From Vreelandella songnenensis (GTDB lineage Bacteria; Pseudomonadota; Gammaproteobacteria; Pseudomonadales; Halomonadaceae): a stretch of 64,000 bases of DNA. The notes beneath the pieces were generated by a model. The model was not told the DNA's origin. It did not search any database and saw only the letters and a program-made list of their open reading frames with translations. Position numbers and translations under genes: made by a program. Numbering within the stretch: position 1 is the stretch's first letter; each line of letters opens with the position of its first letter. The stretch is taken from NCBI RefSeq assembly GCF_003002925.1, contig NZ_PVTK01000001.1, forward strand, positions 682,001 to 746,000, in the 5' to 3' direction. Below, one piece after another: positions 38,130-45,787 of this stretch.

Positions 38130-38200
38130 AGAAACCCTATCTCGACGAAGAAGAATGAAACACCTGGAGCGCTGAATCGATTAAACTCAACAAGCCGAAC

Positions 38201-38230
38201 ATTATAGCGTAATTTACTGAACTTTTTCCA
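38201..38230 (-). promoter_or_regulatory. Probable promoter of rpoD in the dnaG-rpoD gap
   Basis: On the minus strand a perfect TATAAT (38201-38206) lies 18 bases after TGGAAA (4 of 6 matches to -35). It would give a 5' leader of about 65 bases for rpoD, separate from transcription through dnaG. Confidence 0.5.
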
Positions 38231-38352
38231 GCAAAACGTATTTGCGCGGTCATTCAGGTGTGTTAGTTTGTTCGGTTAGGTCAATATTTCGTTACTGACC
38301 TAAAGGTGGTACTGAAGCAGACAGAATTCAACCCCGCCTCTTCAATTCCCGC

Positions 38353-40191
38353 TTAAAACCGCTGGGCAAGCTCCACTACCAGGCTTGCCAAGCGTTGACG
38401 CTGCTGTTTATCGAGCTTCTGCCCGGCACGCTCCTGTGCCAGCAACGCCTCGTACTCTTCCTCGGGCGAACGTTTACGCTGCTTATGCTGTAAATGCTCA
38501 ACCAAACCTAGAAGCTCCGCTTCCCGGGCGGCCTTGGGAATCAGCAACTCCCGCTTGGCAAGCTCTGCCAACACCTGCCCCTGAGGACTGCCCTGAAAGT
38601 GGGCAAGCACTACCTGAGGGCTACGGTAACGGCCAGCCTGCAAGAGCGCGATCAAATCACGACATAGCGGCGTATCGTCATCTTCAGGCAGCCACTCAAG
38701 CGTATCGGGCAGGGCCGAAACAAGGCCTGGTTCGTGCAAAAGCAGCTGCACGATACGGCCAACCGGCGAAAGTGCCTGGCTACGCGTGCGGGGTTTAGAC
38801 CGCTTGACGTATTCAGGTTCCCTGCTTTCTGCATGGTCATGTTCTGCAACCGGCTCCCAGTGCGCCTGCTCTTTCGGTGGCGCGGCCCGCTTATCAAGCA
38901 GTGTCTGAAGCTGCTGCTGCGCAAGCCCGCTGCGCTTGGCAAGCGCTTCCAGCAGCAGCGACTTGAGCATGCCTTCGGGCACCTTGTTCAGCGCCTCAAG
39001 CACCTGGCTTGCAAAACGCTCGCGCCCTTCCACGGTGTTCAGGTCGCGCCCTTGCGCCGCCTGCTCGAACAGGAATTCGGAAAGCGGCATCGCGCAGGTG
39101 ACGCGATCCCTGAAGGCATCTGCCCCTTCGCGCCTGACCAGCGTGTCCGGGTCATCGCTTTCCGGCAGAAACAGAAACCGCGCTTCGCGCCCATCGATCA
39201 TCAGTGGCAGCGCGGTTTCCAGCGCCCTGCTGGCTGCCTGGCGCCCTGCGCGGTCGCCGTCAAAGCAGAACACCACGCGGCTGACCAGCCGAAACAGGCG
39301 GCTCAAGTGATCTTCGGTGGTGGCCGTCCCAAGCGTTGCGACCGCGTTATGGATGCCGTACTGAGCCAGCGCCACCACGTCCATATACCCTTCAACCATC
39401 ACCAGCTGCTCAAGCTTGCTGGAGGCCTGACGCGCTTCATAAAGACCGTACAGTTCGCGTCCTTTATGAAACACCGGCGTTTCCGGCGAGTTGAGGTACT
39501 TGGGCTGCTCATCCCCCATCACCCGGCCGCCAAACGCAATCGTACGTCCACGCAGGTCGCGGATCGGGAACATCACCCGGTCGCGGAAACGGTCGTAGGT
39601 ACGCCCCGTGTCCTCACGATGAATCAGCAGGCCGTACTCGATCTGGACCGACTCGGAAATACCGCGCTCGCCCAGATGCTGCTTGAGCGCCTCCCAGCCG
39701 CCCGGCGCGTAGCCGATGCCGTAGGTCTTGATTACCTCGGAAGAGAGCCCGCGCCCTTCCAGATACCGCTTGGCGCCCTGCCCTTCGCCCATTTTCAGCC
39801 GCTCGCGGTAGAAGCTGGCGGCAAGCTCAAGCAGATTGACCCCTTCCTTGCGCTTTTTATCGCGCTCCCGGGCGTGGGGGTCATCGGCACCTTCGCGCGG
39901 CACATCAAGCCCCAAGCGGCCGGCCAACTGGTCGACCGCTTCGGGAAAAGGCAGCTTGTCGTACTCCATCAGAAAGCGTAGTGCATTTCCGTGCGCACCA
40001 CAGCCAAAGCAGTGGTAAAACTGCTTATCGGCACTCACGGTGAAGGAGGGCGTCTTTTCTTGATGAAAGGGACAGAGTCCTGAGTAGTTCCGGCCAGCCT
40101 TCTTGAGCTGCACACGCTCGCCAACAACCTCCACCACGTCAACGCGGCTAAGCAGGTCGTCAATAAAACGCTGTGGAATCTGGCCTGCCAT
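38353..40191 (-). CDS. dnaG: DNA primase
   Basis: A 612-residue primase that makes RNA primers at replication forks. N-terminal zinc-binding domain with 'CPFHQEKTPSF' and 'CFGCG'; RNA-polymerase core with the TOPRIM motifs 'VEGYMDVVAL' and 'FDGDRAGRQAA'; a C-terminal DnaB-interacting helicase-binding domain that is less conserved. The length is typical. It is second in the rpsU-dnaG-rpoD block, with a hairpin between rpsU and dnaG that probably lowers its expression relative to ribosomal protein S21. Confidence 0.96.
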   Translation of the reverse strand: MAGQIPQRFIDDLLSRVDVVEVVGERVQLKKAGRNYSGLCPFHQEKTPSFTVSADKQFYHCFGCGAHGNALRFLMEYDKLPFPEAVDQLAGRLGLDVPREGADDPHARERDKKRKEGVNLLELAASFYRERLKMGEGQGAKRYLEGRGLSSEVIKTYGIGYAPGGWEALKQHLGERGISESVQIEYGLLIHREDTGRTYDRFRDRVMFPIRDLRGRTIAFGGRVMGDEQPKYLNSPETPVFHKGRELYGLYEARQASSKLEQLVMVEGYMDVVALAQYGIHNAVATLGTATTEDHLSRLFRLVSRVVFCFDGDRAGRQAASRALETALPLMIDGREARFLFLPESDDPDTLVRREGADAFRDRVTCAMPLSEFLFEQAAQGRDLNTVEGRERFASQVLEALNKVPEGMLKSLLLEALAKRSGLAQQQLQTLLDKRAAPPKEQAHWEPVAEHDHAESREPEYVKRSKPRTRSQALSPVGRIVQLLLHEPGLVSALPDTLEWLPEDDDTPLCRDLIALLQAGRYRSPQVVLAHFQGSPQGQVLAELAKRELLIPKAAREAELLGLVEHLQHKQRKRSPEEEYEALLAQERAGQKLDKQQRQRLASLVVELAQRF

Positions 40192-40289
40192 GAACTACGG
40201 GCATCCTCGCGCAAAGCGCTGGTTCGCCTGGTTAGGGTCATCAGACCTGCGGCCGGATCACCTTAAACAGCGATAGACAATTGAAAAAA

Positions 40290-40314
40290 CAAACGGCCAC
40301 CTAGTGGCGGCCGC
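40290..40314 (-). terminator. Attenuating terminator between rpsU and dnaG
   Basis: On the minus strand GGCCGCCACTAGGTGGCC forms a hairpin (GCCAC-TAG-GTGGC core, outer GGCC pairs) followed by GTTTGTTTTTTC. The equivalent internal terminator is known in the E. coli operon. Confidence 0.7.
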
Positions 40315-40369
40315 TTGGCATCCCTCTTGAGACAGCCAGCTAACTACTCTGGCCCTCTCCAGGTACGGA

Positions 40370-40585
40370 TCAATAGAGCCGTTCGAAACGCTTACGCTCA
40401 CGCTGCAACTTCTTGGCGTGACGCTTTACGGCAGCTGCCGCTTTGCGCTTACGCTCAGCAGTCGGCTTCTCATAGTGCTCGCGACGGCGTACTTCAGAGA
40501 GAACACCGGCTTTTTCGCAAGAACGCTTGAAGCGACGCAGGGCGACGTCAAACGGCTCGTTATCACGTACTTTTACAGAAGGCAT
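40370..40585 (-). CDS. rpsU: 30S ribosomal protein S21
   Basis: A 71-residue, very basic protein beginning '[21 protein letters not shown]', the invariant start of S21, and ending in Arg/Lys-rich sequence. The start at 40585 is set by this match and standard length; the frame runs further upstream without meaning. First gene of the rpsU-dnaG-rpoD block, divergent from tsaD, an arrangement conserved in gammaproteobacteria. Confidence 0.98.
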   Translation of the reverse strand: MPSVKVRDNEPFDVALRRFKRSCEKAGVLSEVRRREHYEKPTAERKRKAAAAVKRHAKKLQRERKRFERLY

Positions 40586-40688
40586 TAAGCACTCACCTAC
40601 CTTAAGGAGTCTTGAGTTCGGATAGTACGCACACCACGTGGGCATAAAGCCCCTTTGCGGTGTACGACCCAGTTTTACAGCGCACGAT

Positions 40689-40717
40689 ATTCTAGTCGTG
40701 AAAAGCCAACTTTGCAA
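40689..40717 (-). promoter_or_regulatory. Promoter of rpsU-dnaG-rpoD
   Basis: On the minus strand TTGCAA (-35) and TAGAAT (-10) are separated by exactly 17 bases, giving a start about 95-100 bases upstream of the S21 ATG in the divergent gap with tsaD. Confidence 0.65.
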
Positions 40718-40791
40718 ATGCTACGCGGTCATTGGCCGAGAGTGATAGACTACGACGTTTACCCATATTCATCCGAAGAGTCTTACCTGCC

Positions 40792-41847
40792 ATGCGCGTA
40801 TTGGGCATCGAAACTTCCTGCGACGAAACCGGCGTTGCGCTTTACGATACTTCCCTGTCAGGCGGAAGCGGGCTGCTCGCCGATGCGCTGTATAGCCAGA
40901 TTGCCATGCACGCCGATTACGGCGGCGTGGTGCCGGAGCTGGCCTCGCGCGACCATACGCGCCGCCTGCTGCCCCTGATCGAGCAGGTGCTCAGCGACGC
41001 CAGATTGACCCGTCAGGACATCGACGGCATCGCCTACACCGCCGGTCCCGGCCTTGTCGGTGCGCTGATGGTCGGCGCCAGCACTGCCCACGGCATGGCC
41101 CGCGCACTGGGCGTGCCGGTGCTCGGCGTCCATCACATGGAAGGCCATCTGCTCGCTCCGATGCTTGAAGATGACGCCCCGAAGTTTCCGTTTGTCGCGC
41201 TTCTGGTATCCGGCGGCCATACCCAACTGGTCGAGGTGAAAGGCCTTGGGGATTACACACTGCTGGGCGAATCGGTGGACGACGCCGCCGGCGAGGCGTT
41301 CGACAAGGCCGCCAAGATGCTCGGCCTTGCCTACCCCGGCGGCCCTGAGGTTGCCCGGCTGGCCGAACAGGGCGACCCCAAGCGGTTTCGCTTCCCGCGC
41401 CCCATGACCGACCGCCCGGGGCTCGATTTCAGCTTTTCGGGTCTCAAGACCCACACGCTGACCGCGATCCGCCAGCTTGAAACCGCCGACGAGCTGGATG
41501 AGCAGGCGCGCGCCGACGTGGCCCGCGCCTTTGAAGAAGCGGTGGTGGACACGCTGGTCATCAAGTGTCGCCGCGCGCTGGATCAAACAGGGCTCAAGCG
41601 ACTGGTGGTAGCAGGTGGCGTCAGCGCCAACCACCGCCTGCGCGAGCGCCTGGCCCTTGAGTGTGAGAAGCGCGAAGCGAAAGCCTACTATCCACGCGGG
41701 CGCTTCTGCACGGATAACGGCGCCATGATTGCCTATGTGGGCGCCCAGCGCCTGGCAGCGGGCGAGCAGGATACCGACGGCGTGATGCAGGCCACCCCAC
41801 GCTGGCCGCTTGACCGTCTGGCGCCGCCCAGCACGTCAGCCGATTGA
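40792..41847 (+). CDS. tsaD: tRNA N6-threonylcarbamoyladenosine transferase subunit TsaD
   Basis: A 351-residue Kae1/Gcp-type protein that transfers the threonylcarbamoyl group to A37 of ANN-decoding tRNAs with TsaB and TsaE. It begins '[16 protein letters not shown]', has the metal-binding 'HHMEGH' motif, and 'VSGGHTQLV' and '[12 protein letters not shown]', all typical. The ATG at 40792 is chosen by family alignment; the frame is open upstream. It is divergent from rpsU, as in most relatives. Confidence 0.97.
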   Translation: MRVLGIETSCDETGVALYDTSLSGGSGLLADALYSQIAMHADYGGVVPELASRDHTRRLLPLIEQVLSDARLTRQDIDGIAYTAGPGLVGALMVGASTAHGMARALGVPVLGVHHMEGHLLAPMLEDDAPKFPFVALLVSGGHTQLVEVKGLGDYTLLGESVDDAAGEAFDKAAKMLGLAYPGGPEVARLAEQGDPKRFRFPRPMTDRPGLDFSFSGLKTHTLTAIRQLETADELDEQARADVARAFEEAVVDTLVIKCRRALDQTGLKRLVVAGGVSANHRLRERLALECEKREAKAYYPRGRFCTDNGAMIAYVGAQRLAAGEQDTDGVMQATPRWPLDRLAPPSTSAD

Positions 41848-41859
41848 GACGCCTTCCAT

Positions 41860-42432
41860 TCAAGGCCTTTTCAGGCGCGGCTCCTCGCCGCGTCTGAGCC
41901 TTATAATATTCAGCCAGTGGCGCAGCAGTACCAGCAGGCTCAGCCCGCCCACCACCCCCACATAAGCAGGTGCCAGCCATAAGCAGGCCAGCGGTGCTGC
42001 CAGGGCGCTTACCAGCGAGGCAAGGGCAGCGGTCTTGAGTCGCCAGGCCAGCAGCGCCCATACCACTGCGCTGAAAATCGCCACCCCCGGCACCAGTACC
42101 AGCAACACGCCCAGGGCGCTGGCCACCGCCTTGCCCCCGCGAAAGCCGTACCAGACGGGATAGCTATGCCCAAGCAGCACCGCCAGACCAATCACCCCCT
42201 GCCAGCTGATGGGTAGCCCCACCAGTTTGCTGGCCAATACCACGGGCATGCCCTTGAGCGCATCGAGTATCAGCGTGGCGGCGGCCAGGCGCGGCCCATA
42301 AAGGCGCAGCACGTTGGAAAAACCGGGATTCAGCGAGCCGCAGTAGCGCGGGTCGGCAACGCCTGCGGCCCGGCAGACACTGATTGCCGAAAGCCAGCTG
42401 CCGCTCAAATAGCCGATCACTATCCATGCCAT
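41860..42432 (-). CDS. plsY: Glycerol-3-phosphate acyltransferase PlsY
   Basis: A 190-residue inner-membrane enzyme with about five membrane helices that transfers acyl groups from acyl-phosphate to glycerol-3-phosphate. Motif 1 is 'GSLNPGFSNVLR' (about 32-43) and motif 2 'LGHSYPVWYGFRGGK' (about 87-101). The following residues read 'AVAS' where most homologues have 'GVAT', and the first motif has Phe in place of Ala/Ser. It is convergent with tsaD and divergent from folB. Confidence 0.9.
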   Translation of the reverse strand: MAWIVIGYLSGSWLSAISVCRAAGVADPRYCGSLNPGFSNVLRLYGPRLAAATLILDALKGMPVVLASKLVGLPISWQGVIGLAVLLGHSYPVWYGFRGGKAVASALGVLLVLVPGVAIFSAVVWALLAWRLKTAALASLVSALAAPLACLWLAPAYVGVVGGLSLLVLLRHWLNIIRLRRGEEPRLKRP

Positions 42433-42509
42433 GGCGTCTTTCCGTCCTGCTGTCGTTTCGTCTCATCCTAACGTACAATCGCCGGCTTGTTGCAGCCGAG
42501 GAAAAGCTC

Positions 42510-42878
42510 GTGGATCGCATTTTGATCGAAGCGCTGAAGGTAGACACCGTCATCGGTGTGTACGATTGGGAGCGCACCATTCAACAGACCTTAAGCCTGG
42601 ATCTTACGCTGGCAACCGATATCCGCCCCGCCGCGGCGACCGACGATCTGAGCCTGACGCTGGATTACGCCGCCATCTGCCAGCGCATTCAGCGCTTTGC
42701 CGATGCGCACCAGTTTGCCCTGGTCGAAACCTTCGCCGAACGCCTGGCGGAATGTTTACGTCACGAGTTTCCGATTTCCTGGCTACGCTTGAGAGTACGC
42801 AAGCCTGGCGCCGTGCCCCAGGCGGCCAGCGTAGGTCTTGAAATCACGCGTGGCGAGCTACCGGCCGCCAAGGAGTAA
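42510..42878 (+). CDS. folB: Dihydroneopterin aldolase
   Basis: A 122-residue enzyme of folate synthesis that cleaves dihydroneopterin to hydroxymethyl-dihydropterin. It opens 'MDRILIEALKVDTVIGVYDWER' (here from GTG), with 'LVETFAERLAECL' and 'RVRKPGAVPQA', typical of FolB. The GTG at 42510 follows AGGA by about seven bases and gives the standard length. It is two bases ahead of folK, so the two consecutive pathway steps are co-transcribed. Confidence 0.94.
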   Translation: MDRILIEALKVDTVIGVYDWERTIQQTLSLDLTLATDIRPAAATDDLSLTLDYAAICQRIQRFADAHQFALVETFAERLAECLRHEFPISWLRLRVRKPGAVPQAASVGLEITRGELPAAKE

Positions 42879-42880
42879 CC

Positions 42881-43426
42881 ATGAGCCTGGTTACCGTCAG
42901 TCTAGGCAGCAATATCGAGCCGGTGCGCCATATCCGTTTGTGCCTGGATGCGCTGTTTGACACCTTCGGGGCGCTGCGTATCTCCCGCGTGTTTGAAAGC
43001 GAGCCGGTGGGCTTCAGCGGCGGTCATAACTTCTACAATCTGGTAGTGGCCTTTGAAAGCGACCGCTCGCCAAGCGAACTACAGGCTTGGGCCAAGGGCG
43101 TTGAAGTACTTTACGGCCGCAAGCCGGATACCCCCAAGTACAGCCCTAGAGCGCTGGATATCGACCTGCTTACCGTAGGTGACATGTGCGGCGTCATTGA
43201 GGGCATCGAGCTTCCGCGCGGCGAGATCACCCAGAACGCCTTCGTGCTGCAGCCGCTTGCCGAACTGCTGCCCGATGAGCGCCATCCGGCCTGCAAAACG
43301 CCCTACGCCGCTCTCTGGGATAGCTTCTCCCTCGGCAGCCAGCGCCTCTGGCCGGTGGATTTCAGCTGGGGTAACGCCTGGCTCTCCCGCGCCGAGGCCT
43401 CCCCCTTGAAGGCCTTGGCACGTTAA
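42881..43426 (+). CDS. folK: 2-amino-4-hydroxy-6-hydroxymethyldihydropteridine pyrophosphokinase
   Basis: A 181-residue HPPK enzyme that pyrophosphorylates hydroxymethyl-dihydropterin for folate synthesis. It begins 'VSLGSNIEP' and contains 'FYNLVV' and the Mg-binding 'RALDIDLL' motif. It starts two bases after the folB stop and uses an ATG with AAGGAG upstream. A C-terminal extension of about 25 residues past the core is slightly longer than in E. coli FolK. Confidence 0.95.
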   Translation: MSLVTVSLGSNIEPVRHIRLCLDALFDTFGALRISRVFESEPVGFSGGHNFYNLVVAFESDRSPSELQAWAKGVEVLYGRKPDTPKYSPRALDIDLLTVGDMCGVIEGIELPRGEITQNAFVLQPLAELLPDERHPACKTPYAALWDSFSLGSQRLWPVDFSWGNAWLSRAEASPLKALAR

Positions 43427-43432
43427 AGGCGC

Positions 43433-44554
43433 TTAAAGCGCATTCTCTACGGTAAGCCTGCGCTGTTCACGCAGCGCCTCCCCTAACGCGGCGCCCTTGT
43501 AACCTTGCGCCATCAGCGTCTGGGGGCTTACGCAGCGCGCGCCCTGCCAGGCGGCTTCAAGCGTCGCCACGTGTTCACGGGCCAGCACGGCCACCAGCGC
43601 CAGCTGGGCTTCTACCTGGCCAGGCTTGCGCCAGCCGTCCAGCCGCTCCAACCAGTGAATTACCGTATCGGCCGTCAGCGGCTCGGCCAGCAGCTGCCCG
43701 GTCAACGCAACGTGGCGCGCCAGCTGCGCCACTGCATTGGGCAGGCGAAGGCGTTCGGCCAGCGCCTCGCGCGCGGTGTCATCAAGCGGCGAGACCAGCC
43801 TTGCGTAGCGCCAGTGGGCAAGCGATGTACCTTCAACATCGGGCACATGCTCAAGCGCCGCCAGCCCTTGGACAAGCGCCTCTCCGGCAAGCTCCGGCAG
43901 CCAGACTGCCAGCGCCCGGCACTCGGCCAGCGTGGTGAAATAGACCTCAGGTCTGGGCTCGCCCAGGGCCTTTTCGGTCTCGACCCAGACGCGCTCGGCG
44001 GCCAGGTGTTCAAGCTCGCCGCTGCCGCTTACTTCACTCATCAGGGCCAGCGTTTCCGGGGCGATGGAAAACCCCAGCGGCGCGTAGCGAGCCAGAAAGC
44101 GGGCACAGCGCAGCACGCGCAGCGGGTCTTCGCTGAAGGCACCGGAAATATGCCGCAACAGGCGCTTTTCGATATCGCCCTGACCGTCAAAGGGGTCGAC
44201 CAGCTCGCCATCCAGGCCTTGAGCAATGGCGTTGACGGTCAGGTCGCGGCGCAGCAGATCCTCCTCCAGCGTGACATCCGGGCTTGCGTGCACTTCAAAC
44301 CCCGCATAGCCGTGGCCGGATTTACGCTCGGTGCGCGCCAGCGCGTACTCTTCGGCAGAGTCCGGGTGCAGGAAGACGGGGAAATCGCGCCCGACCGGCT
44401 TGAACCCGCGCTTTCGCATCATCTCCGGCGTTGCGCCTACCACGACCCAGTCGTTGTCGTAGACCGGCCAGCCCAGCAGCGCATCGCGCACCGCCCCCCC
44501 TACGCGGTAGACCTCAAGCCCCGCGGTGCGCGGGTCATCGGCATGGGCAACCAT
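43433..44554 (-). CDS. cca: CCA tRNA nucleotidyltransferase, without HD motif
   Basis: A 373-residue class II enzyme that adds CCA to tRNA 3' ends. The head domain has 'YRVGGAVRDALLGW', the catalytic 'YDNDWVVVGAT' (bacterial E. coli-type YxxDxVVVG), and 'RRDLTVNAIA'. Compared with E. coli Cca (412 residues), the C-terminal part resumes with '..RKPGQVEAQLAL' but the 'CHDLGK' and 'HHGHG' HD-phosphohydrolase segment is absent, so the accessory phosphatase activity is probably lost. The ATG shares one base with the apaH stop (TGATG), and GGAGG lies six to seven bases upstream. Confidence 0.93.
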   Translation of the reverse strand: MVAHADDPRTAGLEVYRVGGAVRDALLGWPVYDNDWVVVGATPEMMRKRGFKPVGRDFPVFLHPDSAEEYALARTERKSGHGYAGFEVHASPDVTLEEDLLRRDLTVNAIAQGLDGELVDPFDGQGDIEKRLLRHISGAFSEDPLRVLRCARFLARYAPLGFSIAPETLALMSEVSGSGELEHLAAERVWVETEKALGEPRPEVYFTTLAECRALAVWLPELAGEALVQGLAALEHVPDVEGTSLAHWRYARLVSPLDDTAREALAERLRLPNAVAQLARHVALTGQLLAEPLTADTVIHWLERLDGWRKPGQVEAQLALVAVLAREHVATLEAAWQGARCVSPQTLMAQGYKGAALGEALREQRRLTVENAL

Positions 44555-45372
44555 CAGCAACCTCCCCGCTGCTTGCTTGGCACGCTGGTCCGCTCGCCGG
44601 TTTCCAGATTGAGCGCGGTCAGCGCGCCGCCCCACACACACCCGGTATCCAGCGCCTCGACGCGTACCTGAGCGCCGGGCGTGCGTCCTTCAAGCGCTGC
44701 CCAGTGGCCAAACAGCAGCCGAGGGTCGTCCTTGCGCGGGTACTGGAACCACGGCGCAAACCCTTCCGGGGCACTGTCGAGGCCCTCTTTCGCAGCGAAA
44801 TCCAGCCGCCCCTGGGTATCGATAAAGCGCATTCGTGCCAGCGCATTGACGATGAACCGCAGCCGGTCCATGCCTTCAAGCGCTTCGCGCCAGATATCCG
44901 GCTGATTGCCATAAAGCTCGGCCAGAAAGCGTCCCGACTGTTCGCCGGCCAGCGCCTGCTCGACCTCTCGGCTATAGGCCACTGCCTGCTCGACGCTCCA
45001 CTGGGGCAGCAGTCCGGCATGGGTCATCAGTGTTGTACCCTCGCGCACGGCCAGGGGCTGGCTCTGCAGCCAGTCCAGCAACTGCTCGCAATCCGGTGCG
45101 GCAAGAATGCCGTCGAGCGTGTCGTGTTTTTTCTGCCGCCCGCCGCCGCGCGCGACCACCAGCAGATGAAAGTCATGATTGCCCAGCACGCAGCGTACCG
45201 CGCCGCCCAGTGCCTGGGCCTGGCGCAGGCACTCGAGCGAGCCGGGGCCACGATTGATCACATCACCTACCAGCCACAGGGTGTCCTGGCCGGGGTTGAA
45301 ATCAAGCGCTTCAAGCAGCGCCATGAATTCGGCGTAACAGCCGTGCAGGTCGCCAATCGCGTAGGTACTCAT
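44554..45372 (-). CDS. apaH: Symmetrical bis(5'-nucleosyl)-tetraphosphatase
   Basis: A 272-residue calcineurin-type phosphoesterase that hydrolyses Ap4A to two ADP and also decaps Np4-capped RNA in E. coli. It begins 'MSTYAIGDLHGCYAEF' and has 'GDVINRGPGS' and 'GNHDFHL', the three metal-binding motifs. The ATG at 45372 gives the usual length. It overlaps cca by one base. In this genome apaG sits separately, across the oxidoreductase gene, with ksgA-pdxA-surA-lptD. Confidence 0.95.
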   Translation of the reverse strand: MSTYAIGDLHGCYAEFMALLEALDFNPGQDTLWLVGDVINRGPGSLECLRQAQALGGAVRCVLGNHDFHLLVVARGGGRQKKHDTLDGILAAPDCEQLLDWLQSQPLAVREGTTLMTHAGLLPQWSVEQAVAYSREVEQALAGEQSGRFLAELYGNQPDIWREALEGMDRLRFIVNALARMRFIDTQGRLDFAAKEGLDSAPEGFAPWFQYPRKDDPRLLFGHWAALEGRTPGAQVRVEALDTGCVWGGALTALNLETGERTSVPSKQRGGC

Positions 45373-45598
45373 GCGCAGGGCCTTATGTTGAGAAGAGTGG
45401 ATGGCAGACAGGATAAAACCTACAGCGCGCCCCGCCCACCCATGACGCGTATTAACGCTGGTGGGACAGCCCAACATGAATCAATATGAGTCAATAAAGG
45501 CAAGCCATGCCTTATACTTTCAGGCGCTTTGGCTTTTAGTAACGCTGATACTACTGGGGAGCAGCACGCTCGCCCTATCCAAGGACAATGCCACCATT

Positions 45599-45787
45599 AT
45601 GACGCCTACCTACACGCGGCGCAGGCTTTTAAAGACCGCTACCTTTACGGGCATGGGCATCGCCCTGCTGCCCCTTTGCACGCTAATTTCCGCTGCTGGT
45701 GCCTCCAGCCGCTCAGCCAAAGGCCAGGCCGAAAAATCCCCGCGGGTAATGGTGGATGGCTGGCTTTTGAATGCGAGCGATCGCTGA
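45599..45787 (+). CDS. Small Tat-signal protein preceding a GMC oxidoreductase
   Basis: A protein of about 62 residues (103 if an upstream ATG at 45476 is used). It has a near-ideal twin-arginine signal 'TRRRLLK', a hydrophobic stretch and an 'AGA' cleavage region, leaving only about 30 mature residues. Its stop overlaps the GMC start (TGATG), so the two are coupled. FAD-linked sugar and gluconate dehydrogenases use a small Tat-bearing subunit of about 170-240 residues to carry the flavoprotein across the membrane; this one is far shorter. It may be a reduced or remnant subunit. The start is uncertain: neither ATG has a well-spaced ribosome site. Confidence 0.5.
   Translation: MTPTYTRRRLLKTATFTGMGIALLPLCTLISAAGASSRSAKGQAEKSPRVMVDGWLLNASDR

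Noticed and set aside
38734..39981. Long open frame (415 codons) antisense to dnaG
   Set aside because: Fully overlaps the well-defined primase gene, and the translation is Arg/Gln/His-rich with no recognisable domain.
43505..44671. Open frame (388 codons) antisense to cca
   Set aside because: Shadow of the CCA-adding enzyme; Arg/Gln/His-rich composition.
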